Source: Nostoc sp. 'Lobaria pulmonaria (5183) cyanobiont' (GTDB taxonomy: Bacteria > Cyanobacteriota > Cyanobacteriia > Cyanobacteriales > Nostocaceae). Taken from it: DNA of 64,000 nucleotides. The notes below the pieces were generated by a model. That model was not told where the DNA came from. It ran no database searches and worked only from the letters and a program-made list of their open reading frames with translations. The DNA lies in contig NZ_CP026692.1 of assembly GCF_002949795.1 (NCBI RefSeq), positions 1,051,501 through 1,115,500 on the forward strand. Direction: 5' to 3'. Below, piece by piece: positions 28,027 to 38,146 of this stretch. Every line of letters begins with the position of its first letter. Positions within the stretch are counted from its first letter, which is position 1. The position numbers and the translations under genes are program-made.

Positions 28027-29397
28027 TTACAGATTACTTTCAATTAACTGACGGTATTCGCTCTTTTGCTTCACGCCTTTGACTTCCTTCACCAGTTCCT
28101 TGTTTTTGAACAATTGAACCGTTGGTGTTCCTGTAACATTAGCATTTTCAGCAATATCTCGGTCTTTGTCGATGTCAATTTCTACAAAGTGAATTTTGCT
28201 GTCAAATTCATCCACCACTTTATTTAAAATTGGCTTCAGGGTATGACAAGGGCCACAACCAGGAGAGACATATTTAACAAGGAGTAAGCGATCGCTTTCA
28301 TGGAACAATTTCCGTAAAGCATAACCACCCTCATGGCGCGTCCCATCCAAATTAAATCCAGCTTCTTCCTCGGCTTCAGTCTTTTTGGCTGGCTGATGTT
28401 CTAATTCATTATCTGCTGTTTCTTGCTGTTGATGGAATTCTTGAATTAAACCAGTGGATGACAACCAACGTTCTGCCAACATCGCCGCCATACACCCAGT
28501 ACCCGCAGCCGTAATTGCTTGCCGAAACTCATGATCTTGTACGTCTCCAGCAGCAAAAACGCCCTCTACACTAGTTTCTACAGAACCGGGCTTAGTGACA
28601 ACGTAACCTATCTCATCCAGTTCTAACTGACCTTTAAATAAAGAGGTATTGGGACTGTGACCAACCGCGTAAAATAAACCTTTAGCGTGCAGTTGGCTTT
28701 CTTCACCAGTTTTGGTATTGCGGACTTTCACCCCTTCCATGTGACCATTACCGAAGATATTCACGGCTTCTGTGTTCCAATGGACTTGGATTTTTGGGTT
28801 ACTCAAAACGCGGTCTTGCATGGCTTTAGAAGCCCGCATTTTATCGGTGCGTACCAACATATTTACCTTAGAACCATACTTGGTGAGGTAAATTGACTCT
28901 TCCGCCGCCGAGTCTCCAGCACCAATTACAGCCAATTCTGCACCGTGAAAAATCGGTGTCGCACCATCACAAATTGCACAAGCGGAGATACCTCGACTCC
29001 AAAATTCATGTTCGTTGGGTAAACCCAAACGCTTTGCAGTTGCACCCGTAGCAATGACAATGCTGTTGGTTTTAATTTCCCTTTCTTGCGATCGCACTGT
29101 AAAGGGACGCTGACTCAAATCAACTGATATAACATCTTCAGTATATAGTTCAGCTCCCCAGCGCTCCGCCTGCGCCTTCATCTGATCCATCAGTTCCGGC
29201 CCGGTAATTCCTTTAGGAAATCCTGGAAAATTCTCAACTTCCGTCGTTGTCATTAATTGCCCACCAGGTAATCCCCCGGCTTGGAAACCTTCAAAGACAA
29301 CGGGTTTCAGGTTAGCGCGTGCAGCATAGATGGCAGATGTGTACCCTGCTGGCCCAGAACCGATAATTACTAAGTTTTCTACAGTTGGGTTAGTCAT
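28027..29397 (-). CDS. ntrC-type (NTRC): NADPH-dependent thioredoxin reductase with fused thioredoxin (NTRC)
   Basis: A 456-residue fusion from [13 protein letters not shown] (29397); an ATG six codons upstream is also possible. Residues 1-310 are a low-molecular-weight thioredoxin reductase: FAD motif [18 protein letters not shown], redox pair CAIC (about 140-143), NADPH motif GAGDSAAEE, and [10 protein letters not shown]. After a charged linker (about 320-350), residues 355-456 are a thioredoxin with CGPC. This NTRC architecture is known from chloroplasts and many cyanobacteria, where it reduces 2-Cys peroxiredoxins using NADPH, including in the dark. The symbol here means NTRC, not the nitrogen regulator. 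Confidence 0.93.
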   Translation of the reverse strand: MTNPTVENLVIIGSGPAGYTSAIYAARANLKPVVFEGFQAGGLPGGQLMTTTEVENFPGFPKGITGPELMDQMKAQAERWGAELYTEDVISVDLSQRPFTVRSQEREIKTNSIVIATGATAKRLGLPNEHEFWSRGISACAICDGATPIFHGAELAVIGAGDSAAEESIYLTKYGSKVNMLVRTDKMRASKAMQDRVLSNPKIQVHWNTEAVNIFGNGHMEGVKVRNTKTGEESQLHAKGLFYAVGHSPNTSLFKGQLELDEIGYVVTKPGSVETSVEGVFAAGDVQDHEFRQAITAAGTGCMAAMLAERWLSSTGLIQEFHQQQETADNELEHQPAKKTEAEEEAGFNLDGTRHEGGYALRKLFHESDRLLLVKYVSPGCGPCHTLKPILNKVVDEFDSKIHFVEIDIDKDRDIAENANVTGTPTVQLFKNKELVKEVKGVKQKSEYRQLIESNL

Positions 29398-29462
29398 GAA
29401 AATATACGAACTCATAACGACTACGCTTAATATAGCATAAAAAATTATGATTGGCTACGTGA

Positions 29463-29633
29463 GATGGGAAGCGATCGCCAAATGCCTATACTACTTACTA
29501 TGTGCTTAAGACTGTTTACCGATTAAACCAAGCTCCAGTGATGTTGCAAAATGGAGACACACTTATATTACCGGACTTGCTATCAGGTTGGGAACTGGCG
29601 GTATCAGAACTATGGCCACCTGAGTTTGAATAA
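29463..29633 (+). pseudogene. C-terminal fragment resembling a Uma2-family protein
   Basis: An open stretch without its own start reads YVLKTVYRLNQAPVMLQNGD, then LILPDLLSGWELAVSELWPP and a stop at 29631. The xLPDLLxGWELxVxELWPP end resembles the C-terminal strand-helix of Uma2/DUF820 proteins. The 5' two thirds of the gene are missing. Confidence 0.45.
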
Positions 29634-29820
29634 AAAACTCTCACAAACGAAATTGAGAATCTAGCCCTTGGCCTACACTAGGGACTTTTGGATGCAAAGA
29701 TTCTGGATTGTGTAACCGGATTTCACCAAACTTTTTTTCTGAAGGTGATAGGAAAGCGATCGCAGCTGGGTAAGTTACATCTAGAACACCCAAGCAACCC
29801 CTACCCCTGGGAAAACACTT

Positions 29821-30399
29821 ATGAAAACCGAATTAAAAGCCAAATTTCTCCAACACATCCTCGACAAAAAGAAAGGAGATGAGGGTTTTACACTTATTGA
29901 ATTACTAGTAGTAATTATCATCATCGGTATTTTGTCTGCGATCGCGCTGCCTTCTTTCTTGAACCAAGCTAATAAAGCCAAACAGTCAGAAGCTAAAACT
30001 TATATAGGTTCAATGAACCGCGCTCAACAAGCTTATTACTTAGAAAATACTGCATTTACAAGTTCAATTGGTGCTTTAGGACTTGGTATTGCAACATCAA
30101 CCATAAATTACCAATACCAAATTGCCTATACTACGGGTAATAGTGTAGCAACCAACCAAGCACAAGTAAAAAATACTAACGCACCTCTCAAAAGCTATGT
30201 TGGGGGTGTAGAGGTGACAAGCCAAGCTGCTACCAGTGAAGCTACTACCATCGCTGTTTTGTGTGAATCGGCAGACACAGTTCTTGCCGGTGGTACAAAT
30301 GCAGTGGCAGCCACTGCATTTGTCTTCACTGCTGGATCACTTGATTGTACAGCCAACACAGGCATCGGCGCCGGCAAGTTTATCTCTTTGGCTAAGTAA
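29821..30399 (+). CDS. Type IV pilin-like protein (PilA family)
   Basis: A 192-residue prepilin. A charged leader (1-22) ends in DEG and is followed by FTLIELLVVIIIIGILSAIA. Cleavage is expected between Gly22 and Phe23, with the essential Glu at mature position 5 (Glu27). The rest is a Thr/Ala/Ser-rich globular domain with two Cys (VLCESAD and SLDCTAN) placed to form the C-terminal disulfide loop. It would be exported and assembled into type IV pili or a pseudopilus, used for hormogonium motility and adhesion in Nostoc. No other pil genes are adjacent. An O-GlcNAc-transferase-like gene follows by 133 bases. Confidence 0.88.
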   Translation: MKTELKAKFLQHILDKKKGDEGFTLIELLVVIIIIGILSAIALPSFLNQANKAKQSEAKTYIGSMNRAQQAYYLENTAFTSSIGALGLGIATSTINYQYQIAYTTGNSVATNQAQVKNTNAPLKSYVGGVEVTSQAATSEATTIAVLCESADTVLAGGTNAVAATAFVFTAGSLDCTANTGIGAGKFISLAK

Positions 30400-30532
30400 C
30401 CAACCAAGGACAAACAGGATATAAACTGTCTCTAAACTAGATATTTTCCCAAGTGGGTAGATGCTTCTATCCACTTTATTTCCATTATGTAAGTCCTTCA
30501 CAATTATATTCCTCATAAAATTTTCTCAGACA

Positions 30533-32752
30533 ATGATTACTGATATATGTAATTGGCAAAATCAAGCTGAACAATACTTCAGTCAAGAAAAATATTCGCA
30601 AGCAGCAGAGTTATACGAACAAGCAATAGCAATAGAACCAAATACCATCTCTTATTACTGGCATTTGGGGTTACTATTACTATTACAAGGGCAAGAAGCA
30701 GAAGCTCAAATGACTTGGATGCTGCCAATGACACAGGCAGATGAAGAACAGTTACCAATTTGGACAAATGAACTATTTCAAGTTTTGCAAATAGAAGCTG
30801 AAAGGCGTGAAACACTAGGTGAATATTCTTTAGCTTGGTTAATTCGCCAGCATATACGGGAAATTAATCCTAGCTATATAGATAATTTGCTTCAAATTCT
30901 TATACTTTCTATCAAATTACAAAAGTTTGAAGAAATTGATAATTTGAGCGAGTGGGGATTAATTGAAACCTTAAATGCAAAAGAAAATATAGAAATTAAT
31001 ACCGAATTATTAATCCAATTTTTAAAAGAATTTTTAAATACTGTTACTTTACATCAAATTAATCTAGATTTAATAGAAGCTAGTCTGCCTTATTTCTCTG
31101 ATCCTCATCAATGCTTCTCTATACTGCTTCCTGCTGCTATGGAAATTGGTCATACTTTGCGGCAGCCTTTACTAGCAGCATCTCTGCTAGAATTGCATTT
31201 ACGATTGGAGCCAGATAATGTAGAAATTTTGCGGCACTTAGCGAGTTTTTATCAAGACGCTCGTAATTATTCTCAAGGAATAGAGACAGCTAGGTTGTGT
31301 TATTCTTTATCAGAAGGCTTGGCCGATAAAATTTTTGCACTCCATTTGCTGTTAAGGGGTCTAATGTCAGCAGGAGGATATTGGCAAGAGATATGTACAA
31401 CTTGTCAAGAATTGGAAACTGTGTTTCAACAGTTTATTAAAGCTCAACGAATTCCTTTAGAAGAAGCAACAATACTACGCTTGCTTTCGCCATCTTTTGC
31501 GATACCTCACATTAAAGATGCTCCTGCTGATTTCCGAGCTATTCATAATCAGGTCGCTGAGATTTTTAATAATTATATTCAAGCTCTTGGCCAATCAAAA
31601 GCAAAAAACTATGCTCATCAAATTATTAATCATCAATCTTTAACACACCATCCGAAAAAATTAAAAATTGGTTATATATCTTACGCTTTAAGGAATCATT
31701 CTGTTGGTTGGCTGGTTCGGTGGTTATTTCAACATCATAATCGAGATAAATTTGATATTCATACTTATTTTGTTAACTACAAATTAATAAACGACTATCT
31801 CCAAGAGTGGTATCTAAGTCACGGAGGTGAACCTCACAAATTAGGCATGAATGGTCTAGAAATTGCTGACCAGATATATCAAGATGAAATTGATATTTTA
31901 ATTGACCTTGATAGCATCACTCTAGATATTACCAGTGAAGTGATGGCACTCAAGCCAGCCCCAATTCAAGTTACTTGGCTGGGGTGGGATGCATCAGGCA
32001 TACCTGCAATTGATTACTTTATCGCAGATCCTTATGTACTGCCAGATGATGCACAAAATTACTATACAGAGAAAATCTGGCGATTACCTCAAACTTACAT
32101 AGCAGTAGATGGTTTTGAAGTGGGTGTACCAACTCTCCGCCGCGATGACTTGGATATTCCTATGGATGCCGTTGTATATCTCAGCGCCCAAAGAGGATAT
32201 AAACGCCATCCAGAAACGACAAAGTGGCAAATGCAAATTATCACACAAGTACCTAACAGCTACTTTTTGATTAAAGGACTTGGTGAGGAGGAAACAATTA
32301 AACGCTTCTTTTACCAAATTGCCGAAGAAGAAGGTGTAGATTGTTCTCGGTTACGATTTTTACCAATGGTTCATTCAGAGGCAGTTCATCGTGCTAATTT
32401 AGGTATTGCTGATATTGTATTAGATACATTTCCCTACAACGGAGCGACAACAACCCTAGAAACATTGTGGATGGGTATCCCCTTAGTGACACGAGTTGGT
32501 GAACAGTTTGCAGCGCGTAATAGCTACACTATGATGATAAATGCGGGTATCACAGAAGGCATTGCCTGGACTGATGAAGAGTATGTAGAATGGGGTGTGC
32601 GCCTGGGGAAAGATGAGGCTTTACGCCAGCAAGTTGCTTTAAAGCTGAAAGCATCGCGCCAAACAGCACCACTATGGAATGGCAAGCAATTTACCCGTGA
32701 AATGGAGAAGGCTTACGAGCAGATGTGGCAAAGGTTTATTGAGGGAAAATAA
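30533..32752 (+). CDS. TPR protein with O-GlcNAc transferase-like (GT41) domain
   Basis: About 739 residues from ATG 30533 (MITDICNWQNQAEQYF); the frame extends upstream to 30461 but those 24 residues look like spacer. The N-terminal third has TPRs (AEQYFSQEKYSQAAELYEQA and others). The C-terminal ~360 residues resemble GT41/SPINDLY: LKIGYISYALRNHSVGWLVRW, then VTWLGWDASGIPAIDYFIADP, and DTFPYNGATTTLETLWMGIPLVTR. Such enzymes transfer GlcNAc or another sugar to Ser/Thr of proteins in the cytoplasm. Its position after a pilin gene makes pilin glycosylation a candidate role, but this is inference. Confidence 0.85.
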   Translation: MITDICNWQNQAEQYFSQEKYSQAAELYEQAIAIEPNTISYYWHLGLLLLLQGQEAEAQMTWMLPMTQADEEQLPIWTNELFQVLQIEAERRETLGEYSLAWLIRQHIREINPSYIDNLLQILILSIKLQKFEEIDNLSEWGLIETLNAKENIEINTELLIQFLKEFLNTVTLHQINLDLIEASLPYFSDPHQCFSILLPAAMEIGHTLRQPLLAASLLELHLRLEPDNVEILRHLASFYQDARNYSQGIETARLCYSLSEGLADKIFALHLLLRGLMSAGGYWQEICTTCQELETVFQQFIKAQRIPLEEATILRLLSPSFAIPHIKDAPADFRAIHNQVAEIFNNYIQALGQSKAKNYAHQIINHQSLTHHPKKLKIGYISYALRNHSVGWLVRWLFQHHNRDKFDIHTYFVNYKLINDYLQEWYLSHGGEPHKLGMNGLEIADQIYQDEIDILIDLDSITLDITSEVMALKPAPIQVTWLGWDASGIPAIDYFIADPYVLPDDAQNYYTEKIWRLPQTYIAVDGFEVGVPTLRRDDLDIPMDAVVYLSAQRGYKRHPETTKWQMQIITQVPNSYFLIKGLGEEETIKRFFYQIAEEEGVDCSRLRFLPMVHSEAVHRANLGIADIVLDTFPYNGATTTLETLWMGIPLVTRVGEQFAARNSYTMMINAGITEGIAWTDEEYVEWGVRLGKDEALRQQVALKLKASRQTAPLWNGKQFTREMEKAYEQMWQRFIEGK

Positions 32753-32796
32753 GCTCGTAGTGAGGACTAAAGTCCTCTTCTGTAATAACAGCTTTA

Positions 32797-32974
32797 GGCG
32801 TGGCTTAAGTAAAGTACTAATTCCTTGCTGGAGAGTATTAAAATATTCATCTAGCAGGTTTAACTGTCTATAGCAATGGCTTAAGTTCCAATAAATATCT
32901 GCATCATCCGATTGGATTTCTAAGAGTTTTTGATATTGGGCGATAGCTTATTGCCATTTTCCCTCATAGAATAA
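32797..32974 (-). pseudogene. TPR remnant downstream of the FkbM-glycosyltransferase gene
   Basis: On the minus strand the frame reads LFYEGKWQ, a TAA stop (32948-32950), then AIAQYQKLLEIQSDDADIYW, NLSHCYRQLNLLDEYFNTL and GISTLLK. This is a recognisable TPR pair lacking start and continuation, probably the tail of a former TPR-glycosyltransferase gene. Confidence 0.55.
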
Positions 32975-32975
32975 T

Positions 32976-35900
32976 TTATTGCTTAAGTAAAAAAAACTGT
33001 TCAGCTTGTGTTTGACTAAAGCCTTCTATTTGGTAAGATGTTAGAGTTTCTGCTTTTGCTCCAATCAGCGCATTTTGATTTTCGTATTTCAAAACAATTC
33101 TTGCCTGGATGCGAGATAGTAAAGCTTGCCATTGAATATCAGCCAAATTTGCCACTAAAGAAATTTCTAACCCTTCAGTAACGTCTAAATCTTCTTCTAC
33201 CAAAAGATTCATAGCCACACTAGATAAAAATATTTCTGCATCCTCGATAGCAATATTAGTAGTGTCAATAAGTAGAGTACTTTTTTCACTAATAAAATGA
33301 GTTGCGATCGCCTTGATCACTCGTTGCAATTCTAAACCGATTAACTCTTCTGGTTGCGACCAATCAGGGAAAATAATTAAATTAATCTCCTTAAGGTTTA
33401 AAGACAAGAGAGTAGCATCAATTAAGGCAGAACTTACAGTCTGCGCCATTTTTTTCCATGAGAACTTTTTCGCCTGTGCTAAACCCGCAGCAGTTAAAAA
33501 GTGACGAATACTAGGCTTTTGCACCTCACAGAGCGCATTTACCAGAGCATTTACATCATCATCTTGAACATAAATGGCTGCATCTCCTGCTACTTCTGTA
33601 ATTGAAGAATTAGCACAGGTAATAACAGGACAGCCACAAGCCATTGCTTCTAATACAGGCATTCCAAAACCTTCATATTTAGAAGGATAAACTAACGCCA
33701 CAGCACCCGAATAAGCTAAGGCTAATTCTTCATCACTAAGTTGAAGAAGATGTATAGTACTACCTAATGTATATGTTCTTAACTCTGGCGCTAACACTCC
33801 GCCAATACCAGTAAAAATAATATCAAATCCGTTTCTAGTGGCTAGTTTGGAGAAAGCTTGGAAGAATAAAATACCATTTTTGTAACCAGTTCCAGCACCA
33901 ACTAACAGGAAGTATGGTTTATCAATACCATATTTATATTTAAAACCTTTAATTTCATCTACAGAAGCTGAAGAGAAGAGATAATCTACTCCACAATGAG
34001 CCACCGTAATTGATTCTAAGGGTATCTCAGAGAAACATTTACTTAAATCTTTAGCTGTATTTTCAGAAATGGCAATAAAAGCAGACGCGTGTTTGATACC
34101 ATTGTGTTTTTCACGCCACATAGGTTCATTTAAATTTCCTCCTAATACTTCAGGAATCATATCATAAGCCATAAATACCGAAGGGGTATTAATGGGAGTG
34201 GTGTAGTAGGAAGATATAAATAATTCCGCTTCTTGATCATCACATATTTGTTGAAGCATCTGTTTATCAGCTTCGGGATTGTTATAGTTGTAGGCGGGAA
34301 TTATGCGATAACGGATACCATTAATTTTGGGTGCAGTATCGGCTCTATCTAAGACTAGGATATGATTAGCAAAATCACTTTTTGACCATTGTTCTAGCAG
34401 ACTTCGCCAAACTCTAGCAATTCCTGTTTTATAGAGTTGAAAAAAGACACCATCAATTAAAATATTACGAGGAGGTAAAGTTTTTGCTTTTTCTTTCGCT
34501 AACTCGTAAACTTTGATAGTTTCTTGAACGTATTTATCCCAACTAAATTTTTGAGCCTGTTGAACAGATTTTCTTGCTAAAATCTCTCGATATTCGGGTT
34601 CAGAATATAGCTTAAATATGGCATCACAAAGCCCTATTTCATCATGAGGATCAAGCATAATTCCGGCATCTTCAACCACTTCAGGCAAGGAAGAAGTGTT
34701 AGAGGTTATGACTGGAGTTCCACATTGCATAGCTTCTAATGGTGGTAAGCCAAAACCTTCATATAAAGATACATACATGAATGCTAATGCCCCTGAATAC
34801 AGAGGAGCTAAATCTTCATCGGGAAGATAACCAGTAATAATAATTCGGTTTTCTAATTCTTTAGCTCTATCTACTTCTGCAAAAATTTCTTCATATTGCC
34901 ATCCTTTTGTACCTATTAATACTAGGTTAAGATCATCAATATGCTGGTTTTTTATTAATCTCAAAAAAGAACGGATAACATGAGCTATATTTTTTCTTGG
35001 CTCTAGGGTTGATAAAGTTAAGAGATAAGGTTGATCTGGTATTTTATATTTTTCTTTCGTTTTGATAATTAATTCCTGATCATCGCAAGGATAAAATTTT
35101 TCTTGATCAGCAGCTAAATATGTAACAAATACTTGCTTTTCATCAAGATTTAGTTGGTATTTGCAAATATCTTGTTTTGTTGATTCGGAAATACAGCACA
35201 CAAAATCATTGTTAGCTATTTGATCTATAGCATTTATAACGTGAGGCTGTGAATTATCACTAAAATACTCTGGAAAAAGAATAGGTATTAAATCACAAAC
35301 TGTGACAATTCTTATTCTAGCAAAGTAAATATTATTAAGTAAACTAAAAGAACTAAAGTGATAAATATCTATATTTTGATACTTTAGTTCTGGCAATTGA
35401 AATAAAGGGAGGTTTTGATATTCAAAATTTTGATTTATATAAATTTGACAAGCATCAAATAAATCAGGAATACTCGTACATAAATAAACATGACAGCGAG
35501 GAGATTTTATTAGTCCTTTTAAAAGATACTCTATTACTCTAAAAACTCCTGTTTTGGCAGTTTCAAGTATAGTTCCTAAACCTAGTACAGCAATATCTAA
35601 GGCTATTTTTATTTGGCCTGCATTATTTGCAACTGATAAATAATCTTCTTTATTTGAAGATTTATATATTTTTGTTATTTTTCTAGTATCAGGTGTAGGC
35701 GTAATTAATCTTCCTAACTGTGTATCTATGTTATCTTGACTACTTAGTTGTATTATCCGCTCTGCTCTTTGTTTTTCGAGCAATCTGTAATCCATATAAT
35801 CATCTAAAACATTAATAGGAAAAGAGAAATATTTTGCTAAATCGCCTGACTCTTCAGATATATAATAATCATTAATTCCATCAAAGAAAACTTTTTGATA

Positions 35901-36470
35901 ACCTTTTGCCATTAAAAAAACAGGAATATTATTTTCACAGCGAATGTTCGTACCTGATAAAGTAGTTTCTATTACTAAAATTGTTGGTCTAAATATCTCC
36001 CAATTACCACCTAAAATAACTTGTTCTTCTAATCCTTCAACATCAATTTTAAGAAAGTCAATTTTTTGATCGACATATTCATTGCAGACTTCCGCTAAAG
36101 TTTTAACAGAAACAGTATATCGAGAAAGTTTTAAACCTTTCTCTTGGGCAATTTTATCAGCTATTTCTTTATTTAAAGTAGAGTTTCCAGGTTGTCCTAT
36201 TACTTGAAAAAACTGTAGGTTCCCTTGTGAATTACTTACAGCAATATTTAGATTAATATCTCTCGAACGCTCTTGTTCAAATAAGTTATGGCATTCTTTT
36301 ATTGGTTCTATATTTATTCCTGACCATCCAATATCATAAAAAGCTTTAGTTACTGAATCAACAGTTGGATGTAAGGCTCCTACATCAATATAAAACCCTT
36401 TTATTTTATCTTTAAAGACTCTATTGAGTAAAACATCTTCAAAATTCTGGGAATATGAAATAAATGTCAT
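32976..36470 (-). CDS. FkbM methyltransferase - double glycosyltransferase fusion protein
   Basis: A 1164-residue three-domain protein. Residues 1-200 are an FkbM-family methyltransferase: FISYSQNFEDVLLNRVF, GFYIDVGALHP (SAM-binding), DFLKIDVEGLEEQVI. Residues about 290-660 are a GT4-like glycosyltransferase with LTLSTLEPRKNI, YEGFGLPPLEAMQCGTPV and SLPEV. Residues about 670-1040 are a second GT4-like copy with LLVGAGTGYKNG and YEGFGMPVLEAMACGCPVIT. The last ~120 residues are unassigned. It probably builds and O-methylates an extracellular polysaccharide or glycan. Base composition is clearly AT-richer than its neighbours, suggesting acquisition. No sugar-nucleotide or export genes lie beside it. 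Confidence 0.85.
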   Translation of the reverse strand: MTFISYSQNFEDVLLNRVFKDKIKGFYIDVGALHPTVDSVTKAFYDIGWSGINIEPIKECHNLFEQERSRDINLNIAVSNSQGNLQFFQVIGQPGNSTLNKEIADKIAQEKGLKLSRYTVSVKTLAEVCNEYVDQKIDFLKIDVEGLEEQVILGGNWEIFRPTILVIETTLSGTNIRCENNIPVFLMAKGYQKVFFDGINDYYISEESGDLAKYFSFPINVLDDYMDYRLLEKQRAERIIQLSSQDNIDTQLGRLITPTPDTRKITKIYKSSNKEDYLSVANNAGQIKIALDIAVLGLGTILETAKTGVFRVIEYLLKGLIKSPRCHVYLCTSIPDLFDACQIYINQNFEYQNLPLFQLPELKYQNIDIYHFSSFSLLNNIYFARIRIVTVCDLIPILFPEYFSDNSQPHVINAIDQIANNDFVCCISESTKQDICKYQLNLDEKQVFVTYLAADQEKFYPCDDQELIIKTKEKYKIPDQPYLLTLSTLEPRKNIAHVIRSFLRLIKNQHIDDLNLVLIGTKGWQYEEIFAEVDRAKELENRIIITGYLPDEDLAPLYSGALAFMYVSLYEGFGLPPLEAMQCGTPVITSNTSSLPEVVEDAGIMLDPHDEIGLCDAIFKLYSEPEYREILARKSVQQAQKFSWDKYVQETIKVYELAKEKAKTLPPRNILIDGVFFQLYKTGIARVWRSLLEQWSKSDFANHILVLDRADTAPKINGIRYRIIPAYNYNNPEADKQMLQQICDDQEAELFISSYYTTPINTPSVFMAYDMIPEVLGGNLNEPMWREKHNGIKHASAFIAISENTAKDLSKCFSEIPLESITVAHCGVDYLFSSASVDEIKGFKYKYGIDKPYFLLVGAGTGYKNGILFFQAFSKLATRNGFDIIFTGIGGVLAPELRTYTLGSTIHLLQLSDEELALAYSGAVALVYPSKYEGFGMPVLEAMACGCPVITCANSSITEVAGDAAIYVQDDDVNALVNALCEVQKPSIRHFLTAAGLAQAKKFSWKKMAQTVSSALIDATLLSLNLKEINLIIFPDWSQPEELIGLELQRVIKAIATHFISEKSTLLIDTTNIAIEDAEIFLSSVAMNLLVEEDLDVTEGLEISLVANLADIQWQALLSRIQARIVLKYENQNALIGAKAETLTSYQIEGFSQTQAEQFFLLKQ

Positions 36471-36579
36471 TTTTACTAACTTCGCTCCTATGAATGTTAA
36501 TAATTTAATTTAGTGAGGATCATTTCGGCTAGATCGTTTAATTAGACAATACCAATTAAGTTTTTTTTGGGCTATTTGT

Positions 36580-36978
36580 CTAGCGATCGCTATTTTCCTC
36601 TCGCTTTTTAATCTGCTCTAATACAACTTTGTAATCTTGCCGATCAGGGTGCAACTTCACCAGCTTCTCCAAAAGCTTCATTGCACCTTTCGTATCCTTC
36701 AATTGCAACCGCAGCAAAGACAGTTTCTCTAAAGCAAGTTGGTTTTCTGGTTCCCGTTGTAAAACCAACTCGTAGCCCTGCGCCTGTTGCTGTAATCCTG
36801 ACTCAGGAGAAGCAGACGCAGTTGCTGGCTTAGGTTGAGTAGCCTGTTGGATTGCTGGAATGACTGCAAATGCCGTAGAACCAAAAAACGAGAACATCGA
36901 CACTATCGTGACAATCTTTTGTCGCCGCTGAATCTGCTTTTTGCGGATAATTAGGTATTCTGCATCCGAACTAGCCAT
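36580..36978 (-). CDS. Small membrane-anchored TPR-like protein
   Basis: A 132-residue protein: an Arg/Lys-rich N-terminus (12-20), one transmembrane helix (about 22-42, [20 protein letters not shown]), an Ala/Pro/Ser linker, then two TPR-like helix pairs ([20 protein letters not shown] and [20 protein letters not shown]). It resembles conserved cyanobacterial proteins without an assigned function; an interaction role at the membrane is inferred from the TPR. Confidence 0.7.
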   Translation of the reverse strand: MASSDAEYLIIRKKQIQRRQKIVTIVSMFSFFGSTAFAVIPAIQQATQPKPATASASPESGLQQQAQGYELVLQREPENQLALEKLSLLRLQLKDTKGAMKLLEKLVKLHPDRQDYKVVLEQIKKREENSDR

Positions 36979-37861
36979 GCCTCACATACTTGCTGCGGTA
37001 AATACTTAGGTATCAGCAAGCCTCCCGTTCTGAGGATACCCATCTGCTCAACAGAAACTAACATCTTCGCTAAAAATTTTTTACACAAACTTCAAATGCT
37101 GACTCTGAAGATGAGGGAACCTTATGATAAGCCCATGCTGCACCGACAATTTTGCCATGCGATCTCTCCTAATTACCTCAAAGCAAAACCCTCCAAGTCC
37201 TAATTCTCTGGGCAAAACATTAAAATTATATAAAGATTTGCAATTAATTAGCCTAAAGCCAGATGTTTGCGATATTGTAAACAACATTTAAATCAACAGA
37301 AAGAGTACATATTTCTACTCAATTGCAAATTTCCCTGTCAGTCAAAAATTTTCAAACTAGCCCATATCCTATAGGTTCTTCAACAAGCAAGCATATTTTT
37401 CGTGATTCAAACAAATAGAATTTTCCCAGTCGTTCTCAATCACACTACTTAGTGGAACTTCCCTGAGGACTAATTATTCTGCTCGGCGTCCACAATAGAT
37501 ATCTTACGAAAGGTAGTGTTGCACTCTTGCAGAAAAAAGGTAGAGGTAAAGAGGAAAAACAAAAGGAACTAAAGGTTAAAGGAAAAAGGGTAAACATAAA
37601 CATCCCTTACCCCTTCTCCCAAAACTTTCGTCTGGCTTCTGCAAAAAGTTTAAGGGCTGCTTGGTAAAATTGAGATTTTCTGGTGGTAATTACCGTACAA
37701 AACCGAATTTGCCAGTAACTTAGTAGAGTTTGTTATGGTATAGTTAAAAAGTTAAGACTAGCTTTACCAAATTACACCACTCTACGGGCCGGCAACAATT
37801 GCAGAATGGGAAGCAGTTTTAATTAAGCATTTACCCACAAAATCAGAATTCAATCGAGGTT
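36979..37861. other. Intergenic region
   Basis: About 880 AT-rich bases. A leftward 68-codon frame (37081-37287) shows no family features. Around 37530-37625 there is A/G-rich then C/T-rich low-complexity spacer. A short frame at about 37790-37950 overlaps the start of the following gene in another phase and is not called. Nothing else is supported. Confidence 0.35.
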
Positions 37862-38080
37862 ATGACTCAGCAAGTGATTCACCCAATGGTGAAATTGCAG
37901 CGCAACGTGCAATCACTCATAGAATCGAATATTATCAAGCCAAGCGATAGCATCTGGAAAATCGCTTTGCTCTATGGTAATGAATGGCAGCACTGGAAAC
38001 AAGAACTGCTTGACTTTGGCTTTAGTATGCAAGACCCAGTTAGTGAATTGCTAGCTGTAGAAACTTGGGATGAAGAGTAG
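37862..38080 (+). CDS. DUF4327-like small conserved cyanobacterial protein
   Basis: A 72-residue acidic protein (HPMVKLQRNVQSLIESNIIKP, then SDSIWKIALLYGNEW...WKQELLDFGFSMQDPVSELLAVETWDEE). The pattern matches, from memory, the cyanobacteria-specific DUF4327 family of about 70 residues with unknown function. A GAGG lies close upstream of the ATG. No operon partners. Confidence 0.65.
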   Translation: MTQQVIHPMVKLQRNVQSLIESNIIKPSDSIWKIALLYGNEWQHWKQELLDFGFSMQDPVSELLAVETWDEE

Positions 38081-38146
38081 GGAATAGGAATTTTTAATAT
38101 TCACCACTCCCTAGACGCGATTAATCGCGTCTCTACTCCTCACTCT

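Noticed and set aside
37081-37287. 68-codon minus-strand frame
   Set aside because: No start context, no family signature; neighbours are non-coding.
37790-37950. A second frame overlapping the start of the DUF4327-like gene
   Set aside because: About 50 codons with no start codon in frame and it overlaps a better-supported gene.
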